Shown here in pieces: positions 43,345-50,770 of a DNA stretch of 64,000 bases (within the stretch, counting starts at the first letter, position 1; every line of letters begins with the position of its first letter). The notes under the pieces are model-generated. The model was not told where the DNA came from. It saw only the letters and a program-made list of their open reading frames with translations, and made no database searches. This stretch comes from Pseudomonas sp. CFII64 (GTDB lineage: Bacteria; Pseudomonadota; Gammaproteobacteria; Pseudomonadales; Pseudomonadaceae). The stretch covers positions 1 to 64,000 of the forward strand of contig NZ_ATLO01000039.1 in assembly GCF_000416235.1 (NCBI RefSeq). Direction: 5' to 3'. A program made the position numbers and the translations under genes.

Positions 43345-44199
43345 ATGCTGGAGCATCCGTTGCAGCGATTCTTTAAATCCAGGCGATCCAGACCGACGTT
43401 CGAGTGGGAGCGTTATCAGCTGCGCGACGTGCTGATCATCGATCACCCGCAATGTGAGGCAGTGTTCAGTCGACAGGGTGGCCAGTTGCTGCATTTTCAG
43501 CCGCGAGGTCAGAAGCCCTGGTTGTGGTGTGCGTCGCATTGGCCACAAGTGGGTGCGATTCGCGGCGGCGTTCCGGTTTGCTGGCCCTGGTACGGCCGTC
43601 ATCCGAGCGAAGGCGTATGGCCGGCGCACGGTTGGGCGCGGCTGCTGGACTGGAAACTGATCGACAGCCGGGAAAGCGACGCGGGCGTGAGCCTGCATTG
43701 GCGGCTGCAACTGTGGGACTGGCAAGCCGACCTGCACGCCGAGTTGGGGCAGGGCATGGAATTGCGTTTGACTACCCGGCATCAGGACAGCGAACCCTGC
43801 CAGTTCAGCCAGGCGCTGCACGCTTATTGGCGGATCAGCGATGTGCAGGAAGTCGCGCTGGAAGGCCTCGATGGCGCGCAGGGCTACGATCAGCTCAGCC
43901 GACAGGCATGTCAGCAAGAAGGCGATTTGCGCGTGGCGGGCGGCTGTCAGCGGGTGTTCGATCATACCGGTCCGTTGCAGTTACAGGATCAAGCCTGGCA
44001 ACGGCGCTTGGGTATCGATACGGGCGACAGCGCCAACACGGTGATCTGGCATCCCGGCAATCGTCCGTTGATGGGCGTGGCGGGCAGCGAAGCGGGCGGA
44101 TTCGTTTGCGTCGAGGCCGCGTCAGGCGGCAGCGAAAGCCTGAGCCTGGCGCCAGGCGAGCGCGCCGAGTTGAGTTTGCAGGCTTATCTGGTGCATTGA
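43345..44199 (+). CDS. D-hexose-6-phosphate mutarotase (YeaD-like)
   Basis: The roughly 284-residue aldose-1-epimerase-superfamily enzyme interconverts alpha and beta glucose-6-phosphate, which helps supply Zwf. The beta-sandwich fold shows GGQLLHFQPRGQKPWLWCA, RGGVPVCWPWYGRHPSEGVWPAHGWAR (catalytic histidine region) and QALHAYWRISDVQEVALEGL. The ATG at 43345 (MLEHPLQRFFKS) has AAGGA eight bases upstream; one at 43324 is possible. It lies between oprB and hexR, as in other pseudomonads. Confidence 0.88.
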   Translation: MLEHPLQRFFKSRRSRPTFEWERYQLRDVLIIDHPQCEAVFSRQGGQLLHFQPRGQKPWLWCASHWPQVGAIRGGVPVCWPWYGRHPSEGVWPAHGWARLLDWKLIDSRESDAGVSLHWRLQLWDWQADLHAELGQGMELRLTTRHQDSEPCQFSQALHAYWRISDVQEVALEGLDGAQGYDQLSRQACQQEGDLRVAGGCQRVFDHTGPLQLQDQAWQRRLGIDTGDSANTVIWHPGNRPLMGVAGSEAGGFVCVEAASGGSESLSLAPGERAELSLQAYLVH

Positions 44200-44214
44200 C
44201 GGTGCGCAAAACCT

Positions 44215-44272
44215 GTAGGACCGGCTTCAGCGGGGAGAGAATTGACGCCCTCGCGACTAAAGTCGCTCCTAC
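44215..44272. repeat. Hybrid REPIN between mutarotase and hexR genes
   Basis: Left arm GTAGGACCGGCTTCAGCGGG; right arm CTCGCGACTAAAGTCGCTCC then TAC. The arms are not complementary in their cores. A short ACGGCTCCT/ACGGCTGCT duplication follows. Confidence 0.7.
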
Positions 44273-44286
44273 GGCTCCTACGGCTG

Positions 44287-45153
44287 CTAACCCTGATCCT
44301 CAACCGGATAGCGGCTGTCGTTCAGGCTTTCCTTGATCTTGCGCAGGTGCGGCTGGAAGTCGACGCCTCGGCGCAGGGTCATGCCGGTGGCGAGCACGTC
44401 GAGCACGGTCAACTGGATGATCCGTGAGGTCATCGGCATATAGATGTCGGTGTCTTCCGGCAGCGGAATGTTCAGGCTGACGGTGCTGGCCTTGGCCAAG
44501 GGCGAGCCCGCCGCCGTCAGGCCCAGCACCGAAGCGCCGTTGGCGCGGGCAATGCGCGCCACTTCGACCAGTTCCCGGGTGCGGCCGGTGTAGGAAATGA
44601 TCACGAACAGTTCCCCGGTGTGCGCCACTGAGGCAATCATGCGCTGCATCAACACATCCGCGTGGGCGGTGACCGCCAGGTTGAAGCGAAAGAACTTGTG
44701 CTGCGCGTCCAGCGCGACCGGCGCCGACGCCCCGAGGCCGAAGAAGTGAATCTGCCGGGCCTGAATCAGCATGTCCACGGACTTGCTGATCAGCGCGGGG
44801 TCCAGTTGCTGGCAGGCGGTGTCCAGCGAGGCGATGGCGCTGCCGAAGATCTTCTGGGTATAGGCCTCGGTATCGTCATCCGCCTCGACCGCGCGGCTCA
44901 CGTACGCGGCACCGCTGGCCAGGCTCTGCGCCAGCTGCAACTTGAGTTCCGGATAGCCACTGACGCTGAATGAGCGGCAAAAGCGATTGACCGTCGGCTC
45001 GCTGACGTTGGCGGCCTGGGCCAGCGCCGCAATGCTGAAACGGGTCGCTTGCTGCGGATTGAGCAGAATCGCTTCGGCGACTTTGCGCTCAGCCTTGTTC
45101 AGCTCTTCGAGTCGGCTCTGGATCATCTCCAGAAGATTTCTTGTGCGGTCCAT
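44287..45153 (-). CDS. hexR: Transcriptional repressor HexR (RpiR family)
   Basis: The 288-residue protein has an N-terminal helix-turn-helix (about 39-62, FSIAALAQAANVSEPTVNRFCRSF) and a SIS sugar-phosphate domain (about 128-260: IHFFGLGASAPVALDAQHKFF, ISYTGRTRELVEVA). HexR represses zwf-pgl-eda, gap-1 and edd-glk, and is released by KDPG. It is divergent from zwf with 218 bases between. A dyad at 45291-45306 in that gap is a candidate operator for zwf and for its own gene. Confidence 0.95.
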   Translation of the reverse strand: MDRTRNLLEMIQSRLEELNKAERKVAEAILLNPQQATRFSIAALAQAANVSEPTVNRFCRSFSVSGYPELKLQLAQSLASGAAYVSRAVEADDDTEAYTQKIFGSAIASLDTACQQLDPALISKSVDMLIQARQIHFFGLGASAPVALDAQHKFFRFNLAVTAHADVLMQRMIASVAHTGELFVIISYTGRTRELVEVARIARANGASVLGLTAAGSPLAKASTVSLNIPLPEDTDIYMPMTSRIIQLTVLDVLATGMTLRRGVDFQPHLRKIKESLNDSRYPVEDQG

Positions 45154-45289
45154 TCAAAGTCCTTGTCGCGGCTGTTTTGCTCAGGTTTTTGCTTGAGCTA
45201 TCACGAGGCCCTTTAGCCTGTAGCAAAGGTGGCCTATCGTACTGAGGGCCTGTGTTGATCACCACTGGAATATGGTTTTAGACGGAATG

Positions 45290-45306
45290 TTGTGGTTATT
45301 ACTACA
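45290..45306. promoter_or_regulatory. Candidate HexR operator upstream of zwf
   Basis: TTGTGGTTATTACTACA contains an imperfect dyad (TGT.GT.AT.AC.ACA pairs at six of eight positions), about 66 bases before zwf. It is weaker than the gap-edd site. Confidence 0.5.
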
Positions 45307-45371
45307 TTTGGCCTTGAGTAACGCCTTTAAAAAAGGTATTTGTAGCCTAACTTGATAAAAGAACCAACATT

Positions 45372-46841
45372 ATGCTCTCGATTACGGTTGAACCGTGCAC
45401 TTTTGCCTTGTTTGGCGCCTTGGGCGACCTGGCAGTGCGCAAGCTGTTCCCGGCCCTTTATCAACTCGACCGCGCTGGATTGCTGCATGCCGATACGCGA
45501 ATCCTCGCGTTGGCGCGCGAACCGGGCGACGAACAGCAGCATTTGGCATACATCGATAAATCCCTGCGCCGCTTTGTTCCGGAGGCTGAACTTGAGCCTG
45601 AGAACGTGGAGCGTTTTCAGGCTCGCCTGAGTTACCTGCACGTGGATTTCCTCAAGGCCGAGGATTACGTGGCGCTGGCCGAGCGTGTGGGTGATGCGCA
45701 GGTCCTGATCGCCTACTTCGCCACGCCGGCGTCAGTGTACGGCGCGATCTGCGAAAACCTCGCCTCGGTCAACCTGACCGAGCGCACCCGCGCGGTGCTG
45801 GAAAAGCCTATTGGTCATGACCTGGCGTCCTCGCGGCGGGTCAACGATGCGGTGGCGCAGTTCCTGCCGGAAACCCGCGTCTATCGCATCGACCATTACC
45901 TGGGCAAGGACACCGTCCAGAACCTGATCGCCCTGCGTTTCGCCAACAGCCTGTTCGAAACCCAGTGGAACCAGAATCACATTTCCCACGTGGAAATCAC
46001 TGTCGCGGAAAAGGTCGGTATCGAAGGCCGTTGGGGCTATTTCGATCAGGCCGGGCAACTGCGCGACATGATCCAGAACCACTTGCTGCAGTTGCTGTGC
46101 CTGATTGCCATGGACCCGCCCAGCGACCTGTCCGCTGACAGTATCCGTGACGAGAAGGTCAAGGTGCTCAAGGCGCTGGCACCGTTCACGCCGGAACGTC
46201 TGGCCACTCAAGTTGTGCGCGGCCAATACATCGCCGGTTACAGCGAAGGCAAGCCAGTGCCCGGTTATCTGGAGGAAGAAAACTCCAATACCCAGAGCGA
46301 TACGGAAACCTTTGTGGCCCTGCGTGCCGACATTCGCAACTGGCGCTGGTCCGGTGTGCCGTTCTACCTGCGTACCGGCAAGCGCATGCCGGCCAAGCTG
46401 TCGCAGATCGTGATCCACTTCAAAGAGCCGCCGCACTACATCTTCGCCCCCGAGCAGCGCATGCAGATCAGCAATCGCCTGATCATTCGTTTGCAGCCGG
46501 ATGAAGGCATTTCCTTGCAAGTGATGACCAAGGACCAAGGCCTGGATAAAGGCATGCAGTTGCGCAGCGGCCCACTGCAACTGAATTTTTCCGACACCTA
46601 CCGCAGCGCGCGCGTCCCCGATGCGTATGAGCGGTTGTTGCTGGAAGTAATGCGCGGCAATCAGAACCTGTTTGTTCGCAAAGATGAAATTGAGTACGCA
46701 TGGCAATGGTGCGATCAGCTGATCGCCGGCTGGAAAAAGGCAGGCGATGCGCCCAAGCCTTACGCCGCCGGATCGTGGGGCCCGATGAGCTCCATTGCAT
46801 TGATTACTCGTGACGGGAGATCGTGGTATGGCGATATGTGA
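45372..46841 (+). CDS. zwf: Glucose-6-phosphate 1-dehydrogenase
   Basis: The 489-residue enzyme oxidises glucose-6-phosphate to 6-phosphogluconolactone. The nucleotide motif GALGDLA is at 15-21 and the substrate motif RIDHYLGKDTVQN is around 172-184 (catalytic base in DHYLGK). Family segments EKVGIEGRWGYFDQAGQLRDMIQNHLLQLLCLIAMD and YLRTGKRMPAKLSQIVIHFK are complete. It is the first gene of zwf-pgl-eda and overlaps pgl by 14 bases. Repression by HexR is expected. Confidence 0.97.
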   Translation: MLSITVEPCTFALFGALGDLAVRKLFPALYQLDRAGLLHADTRILALAREPGDEQQHLAYIDKSLRRFVPEAELEPENVERFQARLSYLHVDFLKAEDYVALAERVGDAQVLIAYFATPASVYGAICENLASVNLTERTRAVLEKPIGHDLASSRRVNDAVAQFLPETRVYRIDHYLGKDTVQNLIALRFANSLFETQWNQNHISHVEITVAEKVGIEGRWGYFDQAGQLRDMIQNHLLQLLCLIAMDPPSDLSADSIRDEKVKVLKALAPFTPERLATQVVRGQYIAGYSEGKPVPGYLEEENSNTQSDTETFVALRADIRNWRWSGVPFYLRTGKRMPAKLSQIVIHFKEPPHYIFAPEQRMQISNRLIIRLQPDEGISLQVMTKDQGLDKGMQLRSGPLQLNFSDTYRSARVPDAYERLLLEVMRGNQNLFVRKDEIEYAWQWCDQLIAGWKKAGDAPKPYAAGSWGPMSSIALITRDGRSWYGDM

Positions 46842-47541
46842 CCTTGAACTGCCAGCGGGCTTAGTCGCTCGCGAGTTCGATAATCCTGCGCTGCTGGCCA
46901 GTGAGCTGGCAGCTAACGTGGCTGAGCAACTGAAAACGGCCATCGCCAGCAATGGCGTCGCGACCTTGGTGGTTTCCGGTGGTCGCAGCCCGGTGGCTTT
47001 TTTCCAGAGCCTGGCCGAGCAGCCGCTGGACTGGTCCAGAGTCGTGGTCAGCCTGGCTGACGAGCGCTGGGTGCCGGTCGAGCATGCCGACAGCAACGCC
47101 GGCCTGTTGCAGCGCTATCTGCTGCAAGGCCCGGCGGCCAAGGCGAAGTTCCTCGGTTTGTACAGCGTCGCCCAAAGCCTTGAAGAAGCGGCTGATGCTG
47201 CCGATCAGGCCCTGGCCGAGTTGCCGCCCATCGACGTACTGATTCTGGGTATGGGTGATGACGGGCATACCGCGTCGTTGTTTCCCAAAAGCCCGAAGCT
47301 GAATGAAGCCTTGCGTCTGGATGGCGAACGTCGTTGCTTGCCGATGCTGGCGCCGACCGTGCCGCATCAGCGCCTGACCATGACTCGCCGTCTGCTGGCT
47401 TCGGCGCGTTTGCCGATCCTGTCGGTTTCCGGCCAGGCCAAACTCGACACCCTGCGCGCGGCCCTGGCCGGTGATGACCTCGCCGAAATGCCGGTTCGCG
47501 CCTTCCTTGACTCTTCCCTTGAGATTTACTGGTGCCCATAA
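46828..47541 (+). CDS. pgl: 6-Phosphogluconolactonase
   Basis: The 237-residue DevB-type lactonase hydrolyses 6-phosphogluconolactone. The NagB-like fold shows VATLVVSGGRSPVAFFQSLAEQPLDWSRVVVSLADERWVP and the catalytic region DVLILGMGDDGHTASLFP. The ATG at 46828 (MAICDLELPAG) lies inside the end of zwf, with GGGAG upstream (GACGGGAGATCGTGGT), so translation is coupled. The gene eda begins 17 bases after the stop. Confidence 0.95.
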   Translation: MAICDLELPAGLVAREFDNPALLASELAANVAEQLKTAIASNGVATLVVSGGRSPVAFFQSLAEQPLDWSRVVVSLADERWVPVEHADSNAGLLQRYLLQGPAAKAKFLGLYSVAQSLEEAADAADQALAELPPIDVLILGMGDDGHTASLFPKSPKLNEALRLDGERRCLPMLAPTVPHQRLTMTRRLLASARLPILSVSGQAKLDTLRAALAGDDLAEMPVRAFLDSSLEIYWCP

Positions 47542-47558
47542 GCAAAGGATCCGCCGCC

Positions 47559-48233
47559 ATGAAAACAGTCGAAAACAATCAGCCGCTCAACAGCATGGCG
47601 AACAAGATTTCCCAGATCGATGAACTCTGCGCCAAGGCAAAGATTTTGCCGGTGATCACCATTCTGCGTGATCAGGATGTCCTGCCGTTGGCGGACGCGC
47701 TGGCAGCGGGCGGCATGACAGCGCTGGAAGTTACCCTGCGTTCGGCCTTTGGCCTGAGCGCCATTCGTATCCTGCGCGAACAGCGTCCTGAGCTGTGTGT
47801 CGGCGCCGGTACGATCCTGGACCGCAACATGCTGGCGGACGCCGAAGCGGCCGGTTCGCAATTCATCGTCACGCCAGGCAGTACGCAAGATTTGCTGGAA
47901 GCGGCCCTCGACAGCCCGCTGCCCTTGTTGCCCGGCATCAGCAGCGCCTCGGAAATCATGATCGGCTACGCCATGGGTTATCGCCGTTTCAAATTGTTCC
48001 CGGCGGAAATCAGCGGCGGCGTCGCAGCCATCAAAGCCCTTGGCGGTCCGTTCACGGAAGTGCGCTTTTGCCCAACCGGCGGCGTCAACGCGGACAACCT
48101 CAAGAGCTACATGGCGCAACCCAACGTCATGTGCGTTGGCGGTACGTGGATGATTGACAATGCGTGGGTCAAGAATGGCGACTGGAACCGCATCCAGGAA
48201 GCAACGGCGCAGGCGATGGCGTTGTTTGACTAA
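47559..48233 (+). CDS. eda: KDPG aldolase (2-dehydro-3-deoxy-phosphogluconate aldolase)
   Basis: The 224-residue class I aldolase cleaves KDPG into pyruvate and glyceraldehyde-3-phosphate. The Schiff-base lysine is K145 in RRFKLFPAEISGG, and the general acid/base glutamate is E57 in ALEVTLRSAFG. GAGTILDRNMLADAEAAGSQFIVTPG is also characteristic. The ATG at 47559 has AAAGGA upstream; an internal ATG at residue 22 (MANKISQIDEL) is an alternative. It closes zwf-pgl-eda. A REPIN and a strong terminator follow. Confidence 0.96.
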   Translation: MKTVENNQPLNSMANKISQIDELCAKAKILPVITILRDQDVLPLADALAAGGMTALEVTLRSAFGLSAIRILREQRPELCVGAGTILDRNMLADAEAAGSQFIVTPGSTQDLLEAALDSPLPLLPGISSASEIMIGYAMGYRRFKLFPAEISGGVAAIKALGGPFTEVRFCPTGGVNADNLKSYMAQPNVMCVGGTWMIDNAWVKNGDWNRIQEATAQAMALFD

Positions 48234-48250
48234 GTCGTGAACGTCCGACT

Positions 48251-48336
48251 GTAGGACCGGCTTCAGCCGGGAGCAGGGTGCTCTGGAGCATATCTGTTTG
48301 AAGCACCGACCTCCTCCCGGCTGAAGCCGGTCCTAC
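48251..48336. repeat. REPIN, CCGGCTTCAGCCGG type
   Basis: Left arm GTAGGACCGGCTTCAGCCGG starts at 48251 and the inverted arm CCGGCTGAAGCCGGTCCTAC ends at 48336, just after eda. Confidence 0.85.
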
Positions 48337-48380
48337 GGGTGCTTGCGTCAAATCGGTTAATCGTTTGTTGTTGGCTTTAC

Positions 48381-48411
48381 GGTGCGCCCTGGTCCGGCGC
48401 ACCGTTTTTTT
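48381..48411 (+). terminator. Terminator after eda
   Basis: GGTGCGCC (48381-48388) pairs with GGCGCACC (48396-48403), followed by seven T. It abuts the stop of the convergent aminotransferase-like gene. Confidence 0.9.
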
Positions 48412-49610
48412 CACGCCAGTATGCGCAACGCGTCAGTCAGCAGCTGCATATGCGCAGCAGGGCTGCTGAACCCCGGCGTGATGCGAATGCAGGGTCCGCA
48501 GACCGATCCTTCCCGCGCTACGCTGAACAGGTTGTGCTCGTCGAGCAAACGCTGCGCCATGCGCTCTTGATCTGCATGTCGGGTAAAGCGCAAAGACGTG
48601 ATCCCGCAATACAGCCGCGGATCGTCCGGCGTCAGTATTTCCACGCCTTCCAGTTCCCGAGCCGGCTTGACCCAAAGGTCGCGCAGGTAGCTCAGCCGTG
48701 CGCCTTTGGCGAGCGAGCCACCCATCGCCCGATGCTCCTCGAAAACCTTGGGTAACGTCATCCACGCCGGAATATTCGGCGTGCCATAAGGCACCAGCCC
48801 AAGGATGTTGTCTTTGCCGTAACGGGTATCGCCCATGTCCGCATCAATCGATCCCAGCCGCTCCTGCGCGACATAGATAAAGCCCAGGCTCAGTGGCGCG
48901 CCCATCCATTTCTGCAAGTTGTAACCGGCAAACGCGACGCCCAGGTCATCGAGCCGGAAATCCAGTTGGCCCAAGGCATGGGCGCCATCGAGAATCACGT
49001 CGATATCGCAAGCCTTGGCCAGCGCGGCAATCGCCTGCACCGGCATTACCAGGCCGGTGCGATGAGTCACATGAGTGAGCGCCATCAGTTTGAGGCGCGG
49101 GTAGCGCTCGAAGGCGGTCTGGTAGCTGTTGAGCAGGGATTCGTAGCTGGCCGGATGGACATGATTGATTTCAATGACCTCGACGCCACGGTTCCTGGCC
49201 AGCCAGCGCATCGCCGTTTGCACGCTGATATAGTCGAGATCGCTGATCAGCACCTGATCGCCCGGCTGCAACTGGTTGTAGTTGCGAATCAGCGATTGCA
49301 GGGATTCGGTGGCGCAGCGGGTGATGGCGATTTCCTCCGGCCGCACCTGCACCAGATCCGCCAACTGGCCGTGAATGATCTGGCTGTCGATTTCGTCGAA
49401 CCGGCGACGCACGTACACCGAGTTGCTGCGGTTCACGTAATCGATATTGCGCCGATAATCTTCCAGCACCTCGCGGGTCATGCGCCCGAAATAGCCGTAT
49501 TCCAGATTGATCGGGCCGGGCTCGACGTCATAGCGCCCAGCGATGTCGGCCCAGAAAGCCTCATCGCGCGCCTGTTGCAGTACCGCAGGGTTTACCGGTG
49601 CATGGTCCAT
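48411..49610 (-). CDS. Class V aminotransferase-fold PLP enzyme
   Basis: The 399-residue PLP enzyme resembles isopenicillin-N-epimerase/cysteine-desulfurase relatives: EEIAITRCATESLQSLIRNY, DLDYISVQTAMRWLARNRGVEVIEI, DVILDGAHALGQLDF (aspartate for the PLP ring nitrogen) and AGYNLQKWMGAPLSLGFIYV, with the PLP lysine in NLQKWMG. The substrate cannot be assigned; epimerase, lyase or desulfurase activity are all possible. No signal peptide is seen. It begins 17 bases after the DUF3820 gene and is probably cotranscribed with it. It converges on eda across a terminator. Confidence 0.82.
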   Translation of the reverse strand: MDHAPVNPAVLQQARDEAFWADIAGRYDVEPGPINLEYGYFGRMTREVLEDYRRNIDYVNRSNSVYVRRRFDEIDSQIIHGQLADLVQVRPEEIAITRCATESLQSLIRNYNQLQPGDQVLISDLDYISVQTAMRWLARNRGVEVIEINHVHPASYESLLNSYQTAFERYPRLKLMALTHVTHRTGLVMPVQAIAALAKACDIDVILDGAHALGQLDFRLDDLGVAFAGYNLQKWMGAPLSLGFIYVAQERLGSIDADMGDTRYGKDNILGLVPYGTPNIPAWMTLPKVFEEHRAMGGSLAKGARLSYLRDLWVKPARELEGVEILTPDDPRLYCGITSLRFTRHADQERMAQRLLDEHNLFSVAREGSVCGPCIRITPGFSSPAAHMQLLTDALRILA

Positions 49611-49627
49611 TGCCGTCTCGCTTGTGG

Positions 49628-49861
49628 TCAGCCTTCTTTGAATTGACGCGGTCTCGTGCGCAGGGGGTCGAGCAACTCGGACAGGCCGTTATGATCAATC
49701 TCTTGCATCAACGCCAGCAGACCGCCGAGTTCGCTTTTCGGGAAGCCTTCCCGGGCAAACCAGTTCAGGTATTGCCCCGGCAGATCGGCAATCAGCCGAC
49801 CCTTGTATTTGCCGAACGGCATCTCGCGCGTCACCAACAGTTTGAGTTTTTCCGGGTTCAA
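49628..49861 (-). CDS. DUF3820 family protein
   Basis: The 77-residue protein matches DUF3820: MPFGKYKGRLIADLPGQYLNWFAREGFPKSELGGLLALMQEI, resembling the small domain shared with exonuclease-associated and quorum-regulated proteins. GKYKG is the invariant loop. No enzymatic activity is established. It is the first gene of a two-gene unit with the class V PLP enzyme. It is divergent from the DUF2383 gene with 220 bases between. Confidence 0.88.
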   Translation of the reverse strand: MNPEKLKLLVTREMPFGKYKGRLIADLPGQYLNWFAREGFPKSELGGLLALMQEIDHNGLSELLDPLRTRPRQFKEG

Positions 49862-50081
49862 GGCCGAGCCCCCTTGTCATTGCGTCCAAGCCAATACGAT
49901 ACGTGCATTCTGCATGCAGGCCAAAGGACAGTTCATGCATAAATCACGACGCGTCTGTATGGTGATTTCAATAAGTCATTGATAAATATAGGAATAATAA
50001 GAACTAAAAAGCTGGCACGCTGACTGCAATTACCTAAGCAGAAGACACTTTCGTATCAACCTGCCATTAAGGAAATATCAA

Positions 50082-50552
50082 ATGACTGATATCAATAAAG
50101 AATCGATCTCCATCCTGAATGACCTGATCGAAACCAGCAAAGATGGCGAGAAAGGTTTTCAGACCAGCGCCGAAGACATCAAGAACCCTGCGGTCAAGGC
50201 GTTCTTCCTGAGCCGTTCCGCTGAAATCGCGACTGCCGTACGTGAACTGCAAGCTGAAGTGCGTGCGCTGGGCGGCGACCCGGAAACTTCTTCCAGCGTC
50301 AGCGGCACTCTGCACCGCGCATGGGTTGACTTGAAGTCGACTCTGACCGGCAAGGATGACGTCGCTATCCTCAACGAAGTTGAGCGTGGCGAAGACGTAG
50401 CGTTGAAGGCTTACAAAGAAGCTCTGGAAAAAGCACGCGAGAAGGCTCTGCCATCGAACGTTGTGACGTTGATCCAGAAGCAACTGACTGGCGTTCAGGC
50501 CAATCACGATAAAGTAAAAGCTCTGCGTGACAGCGCCCGCGCTGCCAGCTGA
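50082..50552 (+). CDS. PA2169-family four-helix bundle protein (DUF2383)
   Basis: The 156-residue protein is predicted to be all-helical: ESISILNDLIETSKDGEKGFQTSAEDIKNPAVKAFFLSRSAEIATAVRELQAEVRALGGDPETSSSVSGTLHRAW is the DUF2383 signature of ferritin-like bundles. Glutamate and aspartate residues on the helices might bind metal, which is unproven. Relatives are stress-induced in pseudomonads (recalled). AAGGAAA precedes the ATG. The 220-base upstream gap is AT-rich, unlike its surroundings, and probably carries a regulated promoter. It ends at a terminator. Confidence 0.88.
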   Translation: MTDINKESISILNDLIETSKDGEKGFQTSAEDIKNPAVKAFFLSRSAEIATAVRELQAEVRALGGDPETSSSVSGTLHRAWVDLKSTLTGKDDVAILNEVERGEDVALKAYKEALEKAREKALPSNVVTLIQKQLTGVQANHDKVKALRDSARAAS

Positions 50553-50604
50553 GATTGAGCTGCGCCTGCCCACTGACGAGTGGGCGGCCGGTTCAATACA
50601 AAAA

Positions 50605-50628
50605 GCGCCAGCCAGTCTGGCGTTTTTT
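50605..50628 (+). terminator. Terminator of the DUF2383 gene
   Basis: CGCCA (50606-50610) pairs with TGGCG (50618-50622), extended by GCCAG/CTGG, and is followed by six T. Confidence 0.85.
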
Positions 50629-50703
50629 ATTGCCCGGGATTTCTTGGGTTGAATGGGGAATCGTTAGAGCGAGGCTAGCCCGCGAAGGTCCGTAGGAGCG
50701 ACC

Positions 50704-50762
50704 GTAGGAGCGACTTTAGTCGCGAGAGCGCCAATCGCCCTCCCGGCTAAAGCCGGTCCTAC
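50704..50762. repeat. Hybrid REPIN after the diguanylate cyclase gene
   Basis: Left arm GTAGGAGCGACTTTAGTCGC, preceded by a truncated GTAGGAGCGACC at 50692; right arm CCGGCTAAAGCCGGTCCTAC. The cores differ between arms. Confidence 0.8.
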
Positions 50763-50770
50763 AGCGGGAC

